Part shown: piece after piece, positions 10,574 to 23,942 of the stretch | Layout: each line of letters opens with the position of its first letter | How positions within the stretch are numbered: the stretch's first letter is position 1 | DNA from: Homarus americanus | Taxonomy: Eukaryota > Arthropoda > Malacostraca > Decapoda > Nephropidae | Direction of reading: 5' to 3' | NCBI RefSeq assembly: GCF_018991925.1 | Contig: NW_024737068.1 | Location: 5,694,548-5,758,547 of the forward strand | DNA length: 64,000 bases | The notes under the pieces: generated by a model | What the model saw: only the letters and a program-made list of their open reading frames with translations | What the model was told of the DNA's origin: nothing | Databases searched by the model: none | Program-made: the position numbers and the translations under genes

Positions 10574-12860
10574 ATAGTTTACTCGGTAGCGCAAAATGTG
10601 CTTAGATATTTTTCCCACTATACATTTATCGCCAATAATCCTACATGAGTTTCCTTAACCACCATATACCACATCTGATCAACTTAAGCTTGGCTCACTA
10701 ACTCCTTCCCACTAAAAGTTATCTTATGTAATTCATTTTCTGAAGCCATACATTCTAACTTAGATCTCTTAAAAATATGAATAAGTCCTCGAAAAGTGTT
10801 ACAATCAAACAACCAAATCTGTTGATGTTTATTTTTACCTTTTTTGAGGGGGGTGGGGGCAACTTGTTCTGACTCGCCCCTCTACTCCCACCTATTTATA
10901 AACTCCAATGAAAAAAATATTATTTGTGAGCACACCACACCGTCACCCCTTACTAGGTACCTATACTAACATAAATTCACTGAGAACGTTTAGGTGACTT
11001 AGGATCCTTTGTAATTAACTAAGAACAACAACATCAAAGGCCAGACTTGGGCCAGATTTAAGGGATGAGGCCTTGTACTGACGGTCGTGATTAAAGCTCT
11101 GTGTTGCAAACAATTTCCTCTACGCCTTTGACAGAACACTGAGACATCATAACATATATTTTGATTTCACAAGGTACAGTTAATATTGTAGTAGAACAAC
11201 AATTGGGCAGCACATCACATCACAGCACAGCACAGCACAGCACATGGGTAACATCTGGTTTACTGATAAGGACGATCATCTACCGAGAGACTATCTGCTA
11301 TATTAGGTGGTACAGCTTCAGGAATGATAAAATCTTTTTCTTGGATGCTTATTCCAGATTTTACTGACGAAATAAGAATTTTGTAAGTCAATTTTATTTA
11401 GTTTTCTATGTATTTATCACTTTGTTAGCATTTTAATGTCAATGATTACTGAACAATATTTACGATATTTCTACTCCTCGCTAGACCAGTTGAGAATTGT
11501 AATAGGCCCCTGTCTCATCAACAGAACGTATTATATAAATGGGTCAATACATCTGATATTATATTCAGATTCACCACCCTGTAACTTTCCACTGTCTATG
11601 AGTAAGACATGAGATTGACACTTGAGCGGGCAACTTACCCAAGAGGGCGAGACCCATAGCTCAGCATTTCTGTAAGCACGCACTGCGATGCCCCTAAGCT
11701 TCAGTAGCTCACCACAACTCATATCGTAAGGACGTGACCTAACGTTTATCATACATAAACGCCGTCCCTTTCTCATTCACTCCTAGACAGTGAGACTTAC
11801 GGTTGATATACACTCAGGAATTATATATACAACCTTTTATAATAAAACAAAGGAACTACCGTTTGGGTTTCGTTACTTAAAACCCAAATATAAATATGTG
11901 AACGGACTGGAATTGGACAAGCAGCCGATTCAGAATTAAGTACTAAAAGTAAGATGATTATTGGAAATGCTTGGCTTCAACATCTTGGTCATTCTTACAT
12001 GAATTTATTACCCAAAGAAAATAAGATTTACTCGTATACTTTACGTTTTATTTTATGAAGAATTCAAGAAATCGGTACTCCAAGCTAAGGCCTAGACACG
12101 ATACGACTGTGAGTCCCACTCTGAGTTTAGTGTGGCTAAAATCTTAGAGATTAAAAATGAAAACAAATAACAAATGATATTTAGGGAAAATGAAAACAGA
12201 GACGGGGAAAAATAATAAATAATAAATCAAACTTTTGGTATTGCTGGGGGGGGGGGGGAGAGATTTGAAACCATGAAGTAAAACAATAATGGACAAAATT
12301 AAAATTAATAAAGATAATAGAGGGGGAAACTTACAGAAAAAATATTAACCAGTCATTTCCATTTAAAAATCTTTTAATGTGATTAAAAGCTGGGATTCAT
12401 ATAAAAACCTGTTGACTCAGAGACGTAATGAAGTGGACGACTATCATAAGAACCTTCTTCCCTCACAAGACCAATCAACTGAAGCCCCACAAAACAGTAC
12501 AGACTTGCACGACGCTCACCCGGTAGTTGAGAAGGAAGCAGGACTATTGATTACGGAAAAGATCTGTCGTTTCTCGGATCTTACACCATCTGGCTTCCAT
12601 TTTTGGACATCATAACATCATAAGAGATTGATACTGAATAATGTTGAAAATGTTGTATCAGATAAGAATTGTGTCTCGTGGATGTTTCCTGAAAAATAAA
12701 ATGAAGTTTATAAAATGATCTGCTATCAAATTGTTGTATTATATCAGGAAGTCTGGGTGTGTGCTATAGGAAACAGGAAGGGCCATGGCGGACGAGTGCG
12801 CTACCAGATGGAGAGCCTTTTATGAAGCAGTGGAGTGACGCAGACTAATGGTGATGGATA

Positions 12861-12862
<2 letters not shown>
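10574..12862. other. No gene recognised
   Basis: AT-rich intergenic-type sequence. It includes a short (CACAG)n run at about 11219-11241 and a G homopolymer at about 12246-12258. Confidence 0.55.

Positions 12863-12919
<57 letters not shown>
12863..12919. repeat. (CA)n microsatellite
   Basis: About 28 CA units. It gives the HTHTHT run in an adjacent 123-codon frame, which is not considered a gene. Confidence 0.97.
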
Positions 12920-12920
<1 letters not shown>

Positions 12921-13340
12921 CTGTCACTGAAAATAGATGGAAACTGATATTATCAACATGTTACATGGTAAATAGTGGAGCAGTATCTGAATGGCTACAG
13001 CGTACACTTCCTTCATCATACCAGAAGATGCAAATCCACTCATCGACAGCATCACCGTTCATGAAGCGACACTATTCTGAGCATTACTTGTTGTATCCAA
13101 TAATTCCTCAGTATACACGGACCCTCTACCAGTTCACCACACATCCCTACCTAATGTTATCTGTCACGTTCTCGGTAGCAAGAGAGCGGTGGGAAATGAT
13201 TAATGAATCTTGTGACTGAACCAATATCGCTTGGTTAGTGAGTTGTTTGCTTATTGGAAATATTGTCGAAGTTGTGATGGATGATTGTGGTGCTCCCCGC
13301 CCCCAGGTACAGTAACCTACCTGTGGTAATTTGCAGGTAC

Positions 13341-13460
13341 GGGAGTGAGGCGTTGAGAGTTACAGGTGGGAGAGTGAGGCGCTGAGAGTTACAGGTGGGA
13401 GAGTGAGGTGCTGAGAGTTACAAGTGATGGTGTGTAGCAGTTAAAGTTACAAGTCAGCAA
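13341..13460. repeat. 29-bp minisatellite
   Basis: Three clear copies starting GAGTGAGG at 13343, 13372 and 13401, each with GAGAGTTACAGGTGG, followed by one or two diverged copies. Confidence 0.9.
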
Positions 13461-13888
13461 GACACTCTCTGTAATCAAAGTTTCATGGTATATAATTCTT
13501 GAACGCTGAACATAATTATATGTTCATGAAGGTTCACATCGACAGTATTATTGAGGTATAGAGCTGTAGAGACAGAATCTTTCGTAAGGAAGTATGAACC
13601 ACTTGTGAGAGAGGGACTGTGAAAATAAACTTAAAATCTATCTGAAAGTAATAAAACTGTAGCAATCTGGATAATTGTTTTCTAATTGCACAACTTTAAC
13701 GACCATAAAGGGAATTATAATGTAATGAATGTTTTTACGTAAAGTATTGGGGGACACCAATGCTGTACATATCTTATCTAGAGAAAATTATGAATTATTA
13801 AACCTATTTATTGTATATTTTATATGAGGTTTCATTGTAGAAACCTACAGTCTTTACTAATTCATAGTTTAAGTATATGGCTTTGATT
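13461..13888. other. No gene recognised
   Basis: AT-rich, no open frame of note. Confidence 0.6.
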
Positions 13889-14010
<122 letters not shown>

Positions 14011-15897
14011 TTAATGTTCTTTAAATATTACCAGTGGTCCATTAAACTCCTTCAATTAGTTCATGAAAGTGTGTGTGTGTGTCTGTTAAGCCATATGATC
14101 AATATACACGTAACATACACATCTTCTGAATGTTGTGGTTATTGTATGAAATTAAAATAAAAAAATGTAAAGCTCAAGAAAACATAACACTTATCACTTC
14201 CTTTAGATAAACATTGTTCATCCATTTCCATTTTGGTGATGATGTGCGCCGCCTCGTGCCTCTGCTGTTCCACCACTAGTGACATATTGCATTAATACCG
14301 CTGCCCATAAGATCAAAGAGCGGAGAGCTTGTGATGGGAAAAGCCTTTTTAAACTGCCAGCTATTCAGCGAGCTGCTGCACTGCACCGGCCATACCACTG
14401 ATACACTGACTACACCCACGGCAACATTTTGATAATATTAAATATTTTAGAGAAAATTGTCTAATACTATAACGCAAGTATTTGTCATTATTACTTATTA
14501 CCTAATTATTGTTCTAGCTGGCGATTTAAGTTCTCTAAATGTCAATTAATATTACATCTAATATCATCTATTAGTTAACTTATATTATATCGTATAAAGG
14601 ATATATCACGTTAAGGAGGTTACAAGCGACAACATCTCGGCCCAAGAAATACTTCCACTGCAGGGCTTCTACACTTAGTAACCAGGTCTTGCAGGTTTTT
14701 ATATGTTTTCCTCCCAACTTGGTAACAACAACACCGCGTTAGACAAAGAGCTACACATGAGGTCGTATCCAGAATTTATCTTAACAGTTCAAAACAACTC
14801 AAGTACACGACTGCCATTTTTGCTAACCTGTTTTCATTAAGAACATATAATTTTCAGTACTAAAACTCGTTATATGTCTCGTTAGCCTCAGGTTTATGTT
14901 AATTTTATTATTAACACAATGGTCCAGGGAGTAAAGAGGTATGAAATTGACAAGAATTACTGCTTGAATAATTTCCATCATATTAAATCTACTGGAAATC
15001 ATACAAAATTTGCTTGGGGAATTCATACATATCCTGTCAGTCTGTCTGTCTGAGGTACGGGACTAACAGTGACGCAGTTGTGTTGCCGATGATCACCCTT
15101 TTGGTGTTAATATAACTGGCTGTACATACTGATGGTAACCACGAGTATTTGTTATACAATGTGTGTTAATTGTAGTATCATAGCTACATTGGATTTAATG
15201 ATTCAGTGAATTCATCCCCACAACAAAAGCTTTTGTCTAAATAACGACCGCAGCAGATATTACCATTGTTATCTAAAATAATTAATAAGGAAACATATGA
15301 ATGATGAAACATGACAGAAACATTTATACAATAAATTTTCTTATAATATTGAGGTTATTACTAAACTGCATTATTGTGGGTCCGTAAACACGAAAATAGG
15401 TTAATGATTACGCTTGTCATCAACAATAAAAATTCAGATTATACACCTGTAATCTACTACAATGATCAAGAAGTAGTCCTTTCTTGCCGGCATACAACCC
15501 AGCGGCTAAATTTAATCAGAATTTATATTTCATTTTCTACTCATGACACAGTCCTTCAACACACCTTCTATACAAACAGTTGGACATTTTATTAGCTAAC
15601 ATCCTTCTTACCTGTCAAGTTTCTTTACATTGGCTAGCTCTTCTTATAAGGTCTGCTGGGTGTTCTCTGTGGCGTATGTTCAGATATGAATAAATATGTT
15701 TTCGGCAATTTTACTGCTCTCTGCCACGTGCTAGACAGAATGGGGTACTTCAAGGGCATTGGTTGTAAACTCTGGCAATTACCTTTTCAACCAAAAATAA
15801 ATCTTCCTTCACGAGCTAATATTCAATTAAATGAGCAAAGACAATAATTTTAAATGCTTTAGGTTATATACTTATTGCAGACTCTAGGAACAAATTT
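14011..15897. other. No gene recognised
   Basis: AT-rich. The patch 14230-14410 is GC-balanced (CGCCGCCTCGTGCCTCTGCT onward) and might be an old exon or transposon remnant, but nothing in it is recognisable. Confidence 0.5.
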
Positions 15898-15918
15898 CTC
15901 TCTCTCTCTCTCTCTCTC
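15898..15918. repeat. (TC)n microsatellite
   Basis: About ten TC units. Confidence 0.95.
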
Positions 15919-18005
15919 GTATCTTAAACACTAACAGATACATATGAATAGAAACAGTCCCATTTACCAACCCCTTTCCCCCCACACACAAAGAAATATC
16001 CTTTTCCTTCGAACAGGGAGTAAAACCCAGGAAGAATCATATATATGAATGTTTTTCCTCACCAAAGTATCAAGACCGTGTCTAAACTTTAATCATTAGT
16101 GAGTAAGTTATGAAGGAAACTTTAAGGACAACGGCGAGGAAATGTTAACATGACCCTTAATAGTGTGAGCTCCACCTGTGAAGTATACTGTGCCGCCAAC
16201 ACACTGGTTAAGACACGTGTTGGCAGAGTTTATCTTATGAATGGACTTATATCATTAAAAAGCTGATAAAGGAACACACCGGACGCTGCGGACTCACACA
16301 ACTACATCCGCTTTTTATATTATGAATTGTAGGTTATTTTTCACAGCTACCAACACTCTCCATGGTGAGGTTTAGTGTACATTAAAAACACTGATGGGAG
16401 GTGACCATGCACGAAGGAATACATAATTTAATCTAGTAAAGCACCTGACAGCCTGTAGCACAAGTTCCTCCACTTTTACAGTGTCGGAATATCCCATCTT
16501 TCAGTCTGTCCAGTTCTACACTTCGTAAGGTTATCTATCATTCCTTTCGTCCAACTTCTCGATCTGTCAACACATCGTCGTCCCTCGGTCCCGTTAATAT
16601 GTAAATTTCCGTATCTGTTCTTCGTCCCTTCTCCCTAGTCGACCGAATGTCTCATTCTATTTGTTTCTGATCCTGTCCTTCTTGTCTCATTTGTCATTAT
16701 TCTATTTAGTCTCACTTCAGCAGCTTTCAGTCTCCTTATATCTATTGGTTTCATTACTGATTTAAGGATCGTACCCTTTAATTTACCAATGAATCTTTAT
16801 CCATTTAAGTTATAACTATGAGGGAACAGAACGCGTTGGTTTATTTGACAAAATTTTTTGCTACAACTCATCTATTAATTTCCTGGTTGGTGTTGACATT
16901 GTTTATGCTAAGGAAATAGATAATTTTAATAGTTGTGAAGAGGGGTTAATATTTTTTTTCATATTTTTCACCTAAACATTTCCAAATATTAATCGCTGGA
17001 ACGTAGTCGAGGTCATTGCGAAAGTCGATGAAATTAATATAGAGTGAAATATTAAACTCCTTTGTTTTTCATCACTATTGTAAAAACGAAATGAATAGGG
17101 TTTTTTTTCTTCGTGTTTTTTATCTATATTTTGTTTTTATATAAATCACATGAATAGAGCATTAGTAAAACAGGTATTTAAATGCTGCAGCAAGTTGAGG
17201 CTCCTTTGTTTTTATACATTAAGAGTATAATTTGTTTCCAATAATTTTAAAGTTACAGAATATGTTCCGTCATGTCTAGACCTACTGTCTTGACAAATTC
17301 TATTACTATATAATCTTTTCTTGTTGGTTCATTACTCTTTATCTATTTAAGGCAATTTTCTATCTCAATCATTGTGACTATTTCATTCTCATCCCCTTCC
17401 TCATAACACTGAAATACAGAGTAACAACCCTTTTACGTTATTAGTTTCCTACTGTAGTATAATGCAGAACGAGGGTGAAAAAAGACATACACTTTAACAC
17501 ATATAAATAGAACTTCAGCAAAAATAGAAATACACAAAAGCTTATATTTGAATTCAACCAGCTACACCTTTGTAATTATTATTCATTAATTAAATTACTA
17601 TACAGTTTTGTTCCCTCTTTACTGGTACATATCCACACTTGGTATTTAAATGGCTGATTGCTACAACAAGAGCTATGTTTTCTGTTCATTGTAATAAACT
17701 CTGTGTTTGTTTTATTTCTATTGGGATTTCCACAAACCCATATCCTTTAGTTTTTTCCTTGAAGAAACAATACACGATACAGTAATTAATGTATACTATC
17801 AATTCAAGAAAAGTTCGTCCCATATAACACCTAATGCTTGACTGCCAATTTTCAAATTTTTGCGTTACTGAACTAACATATAATGATTGAAAAACGATAG
17901 TCTGCTATAACATATAAAGTCAATAAGCTTCTTAATATTAGTTTACCCTTCACAAGAATAGTATAATGTTCGGTCATGTACCTGAATTATCTTGTGCTCT
18001 GAGAG
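15919..18005. other. No gene recognised
   Basis: AT-rich with stops throughout. It contains one small inverted repeat, GCCAACAC (16195-16202) against GTGTTGGC (16217-16224). Confidence 0.55.
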
Positions 18006-18024
18006 ACACACACACACACACACA
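18006..18024. repeat. (CA)n microsatellite
   Basis: About nine CA units. Confidence 0.95.
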
Positions 18025-18559
18025 GTTTCCAGAAAGGTACTTTTCAGTTACCCGTCAAAAAGGAAATTCGTACCTCCGATTTCACTGTTTTTTATTCCCT
18101 TGGCAGCAGAAACAATAAAAGTTTTTCACCTCTAAGTTTTCTTTCTCTTTTTTTGCCTAATTTTACTTATTCACAAAAGGTTATTTCATATTCCAAATTT
18201 CTTCTGGTACTTTATAATTCATTTCATGTGACAGATTTCTGCTGTGGTGTGTAGCGAAGTAAACCAAACTGATGAACCTAGGAAGACTAACAGTATCCCT
18301 TATGGTTCCTTATGTTACAGATGACTGGACTATTAGAAGCCAGACAGCCATGAGGTGATCTGAGCCTTTTGGAGTCTAATGTCTTTATTTATAATTGCAA
18401 GGTCGCTCACTTTTACCTATTTAGAATACATAAAAAAATAGAATACAGATAATGGAAATGAAGAGGGCGAAAAACAGGAGTACATGGTGCTAATTATAAA
18501 TGAGTGAAAGAAGATGAGGCGAGGAAAATATGATAATGTTGGCGGAGGTGCATTTGGGT

Positions 18560-18680
18560 AAAGGCAGCCATAACACCTGACTCAGTTTTGGTGGTGAACA
18601 TCAGAGTATAAACACCTTACTTAAAGGTTACCATAACATTAAGTCAGCTGGTGGTGAACATGAGAGTGTAAACAAGTATG
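18560..18680. repeat. Two-copy 60-bp tandem duplication
   Basis: GGTGGTGAACAT begins at 18590 and again at 18650. Both are preceded by CCATAACA and followed by GAGTRTAAACA, so the copies are offset by 60 bp with moderate divergence. Confidence 0.7.
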
Positions 18681-18739
18681 TCAGCAGAGAGTGGATGTCT
18701 TGGCACTAAGCTAAATACACGATAACACTTTGGCCAGAC

Positions 18740-18742
<3 letters not shown>

Positions 18743-18783
<41 letters not shown>
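18743..18783. repeat. (GA)n microsatellite
   Basis: About 20 GA units. Confidence 0.97.
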
Positions 18784-18785
<2 letters not shown>

Positions 18786-18944
18786 AAACCAGTAAATGTA
18801 ACTCAGCTATTACTAACATATCATCGTGACGCCTTCCAAGGTGGATAAGAGTCACGTTGGTGCTTCATGCCGAGGGAGAGGTGAGGGTATAATGGTGTCA
18901 CTCTTGATGTGTTTATCTGGACACAGCATTGATAAGTCTTACCA

Positions 18945-19127
18945 TTCTTCCTCCTACCACACATCACCTCCTCCTCCTCCTGCTTGCTAACTCTTCCTCC
19001 TCCCCCTATACACATCACCTCCTCCTCTTCCTCATTCCTGCTAACTATTCCTCCTCCTTCCTGCTAACTCTTCCTCTCCCCTCTCTACACACCACCTCCT
19101 CCTCCTCCTCCTCCTCCTCCTCCCTCC
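18945..19127. repeat. CCT/CTT-rich degenerate tandem repeat
   Basis: (CCT)n runs alternate with TGCTAACTCTTCCTC and TACACATCACC blocks, giving about three diverged units of about 60 bp. The plus strand is almost free of G. Confidence 0.8.
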
Positions 19128-19439
19128 TAATGAAATATCCAATAAAAGCATAAAAGTCTAAATGCACAAAGACTCATCATAAAGCATATAACGAGGGTTA
19201 AGAGGACACCGCCAGACACGACTAGAACTTACAAGGTTTACAGCAATAGGTCCTGTTGAGGTGTGTGACAAGGAAAAAGAGAAACACGAGCAGGAATGTG
19301 TTGTTGGAAAACCTGCCTGAGTTTGGTGGGATAATGTGGTAATGAGATGGATGGAAGGGAGTTGTGAGGTGTTGTGAGGAAGGAATGAGTTACAAAATAG
19401 ACTGTGGTGAATGATATGAGTGATGTGGGAGAAGTTGAT
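19128..19439. other. No gene recognised
   Basis: Purine-biased, non-repetitive stretch between two tandem arrays. Confidence 0.6.
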
Positions 19440-20020
19440 CTGGGTTGTGGGGGTTGATGGAAGGGTTTGGGAGAGAGTGGTTATAGGAGGTTGTGGGAGT
19501 TTGTATTGGGGGAGGTGTTGGTGGAGAGTAGTTATAGGAGGTTGTGGAGTTTGTATTGGGGGGAGGTAGGAGAGAGTATAGAGGTTGTGGGGAGTTGTAT
19601 TGGTGTTGGTGGAGAGAGATAGGGAGGTTGTGGAGTAGGAGAGAGGGTTATAGGAGGTTTTGTGGAGTTTAGGAGGTTGTGGAGTTTGTATTGGGGGAAA
19701 AGGTGGAGAGAGGGTTATAGGAGGTTGTGGGAGTTTGTATTGGGGGGTATGGTGGAGAGAGTGGTTAGGAGGTTGTGGAGTTTGTATTGGGGGGTGGAGA
19801 GTGGTTATAGGAGGTTGTGGAGTTTGTATTGGGGGGGGTGTGTGTTGGTGGAGAGAGTAGTTATAGGAGGTTATAATGAAGGTAGGAGTTTATGGGAGGA
19901 TATGATGAGGTTATGGGAGGTTGTGTTGGAAGTAGGAGTTATGGGAGGTTGTGGTGGATGTAGTGGTTATGAGGGGTTATGGTGGAAGCCGGAATTATAG
20001 AGGTTATAGAAGGTTATGGT
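19440..20020. repeat. G/T-rich degenerate minisatellite
   Basis: At least eight irregular copies (about 45-70 bp) built around TTATAGGAGGTTGTGGAG, TTTGTATTGGGGG and GGTGGAGAGAG. C is nearly absent on the plus strand. The 66- and 112-codon frames with WSLYWG-type repeats follow from this. Confidence 0.88.
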
Positions 20021-20423
20021 ACAGGAAGATTCATTTCTATAACCATAAAAATAGATTTACCTTTAGGCTTTCGGAATATACTCAGCGAAAAAGTTGGAAA
20101 AAAATATGTAACTTAGAAGAATCTCTTAATGATTTTTTTTATCCAAATACAACCTTTACCCATCAGGCACCTGAGATTTCCCCTAATCACATACTAGGAA
20201 ATACGAGTCATCAAGTTTATGTGCTATCACTAAGAGTTATCATAGGTAAGTAATGATATATTTTTATTATCATCATCTCCCATACACTGGCTCTAAGTCC
20301 ATCTTATAACCTCTTATAAGTGTGTAATATTTTCCGAATGGCTTTCTCTCATTTTCACAATTTGCTGTCCTCCCTTCAGATCAAATTCAAATTTTTTTAT
20401 TTTTTTTATTTTTAACAATGGTA

Positions 20424-20426
<3 letters not shown>
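20021..20426. other. No gene recognised
   Basis: AT-rich unique sequence with no recognisable gene. Confidence 0.6.

Positions 20427-20466
<40 letters not shown>
20427..20466. repeat. (TC)n microsatellite
   Basis: Twenty TC units. Confidence 0.97.
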
Positions 20467-20468
<2 letters not shown>

Positions 20469-20625
20469 CCCAACACATGTCCAGTTGTATCAGAGATTGA
20501 GTTTTGATCACATCGTCAGCAGAGGCACACCACCACCTCTACCATTGTATAACACCCACTACCTCTTCCATCTCTTATTCCTCGTCTTACCAGATATCTT
20601 CTTTGAGTAATTTACAACCTTATCC

Positions 20626-20628
<3 letters not shown>

Positions 20629-20691
<63 letters not shown>
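20629..20691. repeat. (CA)n microsatellite
   Basis: About 31 CA units. Confidence 0.97.
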
Positions 20692-20692
<1 letters not shown>

Positions 20693-20975
20693 TAAATATC
20701 CTGAGTTTATTCGAATATCTTACTAAGTTATTCGTATAGTCGGTTCTTTACCATCTCACTGCCCTCTCTCTAGATGACTGATGGTACAACTTGACCTAAC
20801 TCATGACACAGTCTAACCAACTTCCTCCGCCCAATTAGGAAGGTTTGTGTGTCCATGTGAGAGTTTCTGGCACGTTCATTCATACTGGTCCAAACATATT
20901 ATCAAAACTTATGAATGTTATATAATTGTGTGGGTCTGTGTGTATTGTTGTTGTCGTGGTTGTCTGTGCATTTAT

Positions 20976-21013
20976 ATTGTTGTTGTTGTTGTTGTTGTTG
21001 GGTGTTTGTGTTT

Positions 21014-21064
<51 letters not shown>
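20976..21064. repeat. (TTG)n followed by (GA)n
   Basis: Eight TTG units (20977-21000), a 15-bp GTGTTTGTG spacer and about 24 GA units (21016-21064). Confidence 0.96.
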
Positions 21065-21069
<5 letters not shown>

Positions 21070-21254
21070 ATTACTATTGATAATGAGCATTGCCTCAGCA
21101 AATTAAACAACACACACACACACTTGTTCACTGTATGTTCCTTTACCTTTCTCTAATGAAGGCTTTTGTTAAACCACCAATGTATGTAATAAGTCATTTA
21201 TGTCCAATGTATATTTTCAGCTTCAGGCTGCAGAACTTTTTCAATAAACCGTTA

Positions 21255-21630
<376 letters not shown>

Positions 21631-22199
21631 CTGTATATACTGTGTTACAGTCGTTATGGTGGCCAGTAAAAAAATTAAACCAATCAATGAAGGTTTGGAC
21701 ACTTTATAGTCAGCAGCTTAAAATTCAACAGGAGATAAAACAAGCCCTGCACCATCAGTTAAAAAAAAATCAGTTCTCGTACTCTGAATGCACAACGCAG
21801 ATGCCGCGATACAGACAAGGATTAATTACCTTCACGTGTGGCGCAATGTTTAGTGCAGCGGCCACCGAGCTTTATAGATGACTGAATCTTCATTGGGGAG
21901 CAGCGTGGGACTCTTACCTAGTCATTACTACCGTATCCCTATCCTATCATACCGTCTTTGTGATCACACGTGGCCTTGTTCACATGTCCTCCCGAGACTC
22001 AGGTGATCTTGGCAGTGTCTTCTTAGTTATCAGTACAACAAGAAGGAATAAAGTAATATTACGTAGTCCATGTTATGTCTTCTCAATAGTTAAGTAATTT
22101 GAATGAAAAATACACGACGTGATAAAATTTGTATTGATGTAATTGACTCTACTTGGGGCTAGTGTATACGAAGGATGAATAGCAGCACCAACGTATTGA
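21631..22199. other. No gene recognised
   Basis: A 79-codon plus-strand frame (21642-21881) shows no motif I recognise. Confidence 0.5.
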
Positions 22200-22260
22200 T
22201 AAACAACAACATTTATTGGTTAATGTTTCGACAAATATCTCTTGTCATCTTCAGACTTAA
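22140..22260 (-). mobile_element. Possible Penelope-type 3' tail (minus strand)
   Basis: On the minus strand, CTGAAGATGACAAGAGATAT is followed by TTGTCGAAACATTAACC and then AATAAATGTTGTTGTTTATC. A conserved CTGAAGAT-stem-CGAAAC block followed closely by an AATAAA-like, TTG-rich tail is typical of Penelope-like ends, as in the tail at 5006-5040. No coding part is recognisable upstream on that strand (22260-22700), so only a remnant is proposed. Confidence 0.4.
22225..22254 (-). ncRNA. Hammerhead-ribozyme-like core
   Basis: On the minus strand the motif is CTGAAGA (22254-22248), one T, stem GACAA / loop GAGATAT / TTGTC with five perfect pairs, then GAAAC (22229-22225). The CUGANGA and GAAA boxes separated by a hairpin are the hammerhead catalytic core. 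The unpaired T is not canonical. Stems I and III are not established by eye. Confidence 0.45.
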
Positions 22261-23230
22261 AACATAAAATGAAATACAATAGCATCATTTTCTATCAATT
22301 CATCTCCCAGTGGCATCACTTTTCCGTAACATTGTGTTTTCTCTCTATCAGTCAGTTACGAGTATAATCGTCCACGTTAGGAGCACCACAACTTTGTCTC
22401 GTGAGTGTAGTCTTATCTCCATCTGTGCCGCTCGCCCGACTTCGCCTTCCTCTAACAAAGAAAACCTACAACACACCTGAAAATATCTTAGGACAATCCC
22501 GCTGAGGCATCCAAAACTTTTTTAAGGAAAACGCTGACGGCGATAAAACTTTTGTTAGGTTATCGTGGCGTGTTGGAGTTGACGCTCGAGAAAGTGTGAA
22601 ATCACAACACTCGTCGGTCGACGGCTGGACCGAACGTGAAAGATAAAGAAAGAAAAATCGTGTCTTCAAGTACGCCTGCGGGCCACAACAGTAAGAAGAA
22701 TGAGAACTATTAATTTAAGCTATACGATGTAGAACAACAACTATAAATTACAGTTATGTTAGAAATTCAGAAATCAGCTTTCATATAACACGAGAGCTGA
22801 CCTTCCTTCACTCCAGGTATGTCAGCCATCACCTCGGCGGTCTAACTCTATGACTCACACTAACCTAAGTTACGGTTTAGTCGAAGACGTTTGTGTATTT
22901 GGTGTTGCAGTCTCACTCTATGAAGGACAAGGTATATGTATCCAGCGCTGTTGTCATGTGAGCAACAAACACGACAAATTCCCATATTGTTTCCTTAAAA
23001 AAAAAATGACTCAAACGGAAGCGGAGAGACTTTAAGAGTTGAGATTTAGTGAGAGATTTCTATGTCAAGACAATCCTAAATTAGAATGATAATGGACCCG
23101 ACAAAGTCTCACAGTATATGGGTCTGTCTGGGATCTTATCATACTATGACTATACTGAGAAAGTGTTTCTTTGATAAGGAAAATCATAGCATTGAAATTA
23201 CTAGAAATGCACGTAAACATAAAGCGCTAA
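22261..23230. other. No gene recognised
   Basis: GC-balanced around 22370-22690 (several CpG), AT-rich after. It could be the body of the element ending at 22140-22260, but no coding motif is visible. Confidence 0.45.
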
Positions 23231-23256
23231 GTGTGTGTGTGTGTGTGTGTGTGTGT
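23231..23256. repeat. (GT)n microsatellite
   Basis: Thirteen GT units. Confidence 0.96.
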
Positions 23257-23836
23257 AGACGGACGTGGGTGTTCCGCACTGAAATAACCAATTTAATTCT
23301 TTGATTAAAGCAATTAAGTTAAAGCACCTTATATAGAACAGGTGAAGTAGTCTTTGAACTTTTGTTTAGTAACTAACACGCGTGATTTCCCCGATGCAAC
23401 GTTCCCCAACAAAATGGATCGGCCGTGGTGGACCCATTCCCAACACCCTTCATCCCCGGACTCGCTGTGACCTGACTTATTTTTGTCGGGGCTTACCAAG
23501 GATAGGGTTTATGCCACACACCGAGTTTTAGAAGAACTACACATCACACTGCTAATATTAGTCAACATATTCCTGGGCATTTGTATAAAAAATATATATG
23601 TTCTAAAAGAAGAAGTGAACATATTGAGCATTAAATACTTTTAAAACTTTCGAGTGAATGTGTTTGTTCTATTCATAATGGATACCCGAGATGTACTTAA
23701 CCAATATTTTAACATTACTGCAACTGCTACAAAGGTTCTAACTTAACAATTAAGCGCATTTGTTTCGGCCAAGGATATAAAATGGGTTCTTCCAAATGGA
23801 ACATGCTGCATTTGAGAGGAGCGCTTGTATATACTC
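23257..23836. other. No gene recognised
   Basis: Mostly AT-rich. The patch 23370-23500 is GC-balanced, but nothing in it is recognisable. Confidence 0.55.

Positions 23837-23942
<106 letters not shown>

Noticed and set aside
12784..12837. ATG in good context (GGGCCATGGCGGAC) opening MADECATRWRAFYEAVE
   Set aside because: Only 17 codons before TGA and no clear donor site inside the frame.
16195..16224. 8-bp inverted repeat GCCAACAC/GTGTTGGC
   Set aside because: Too short to distinguish from chance; no flanking transposon structure or terminator context.
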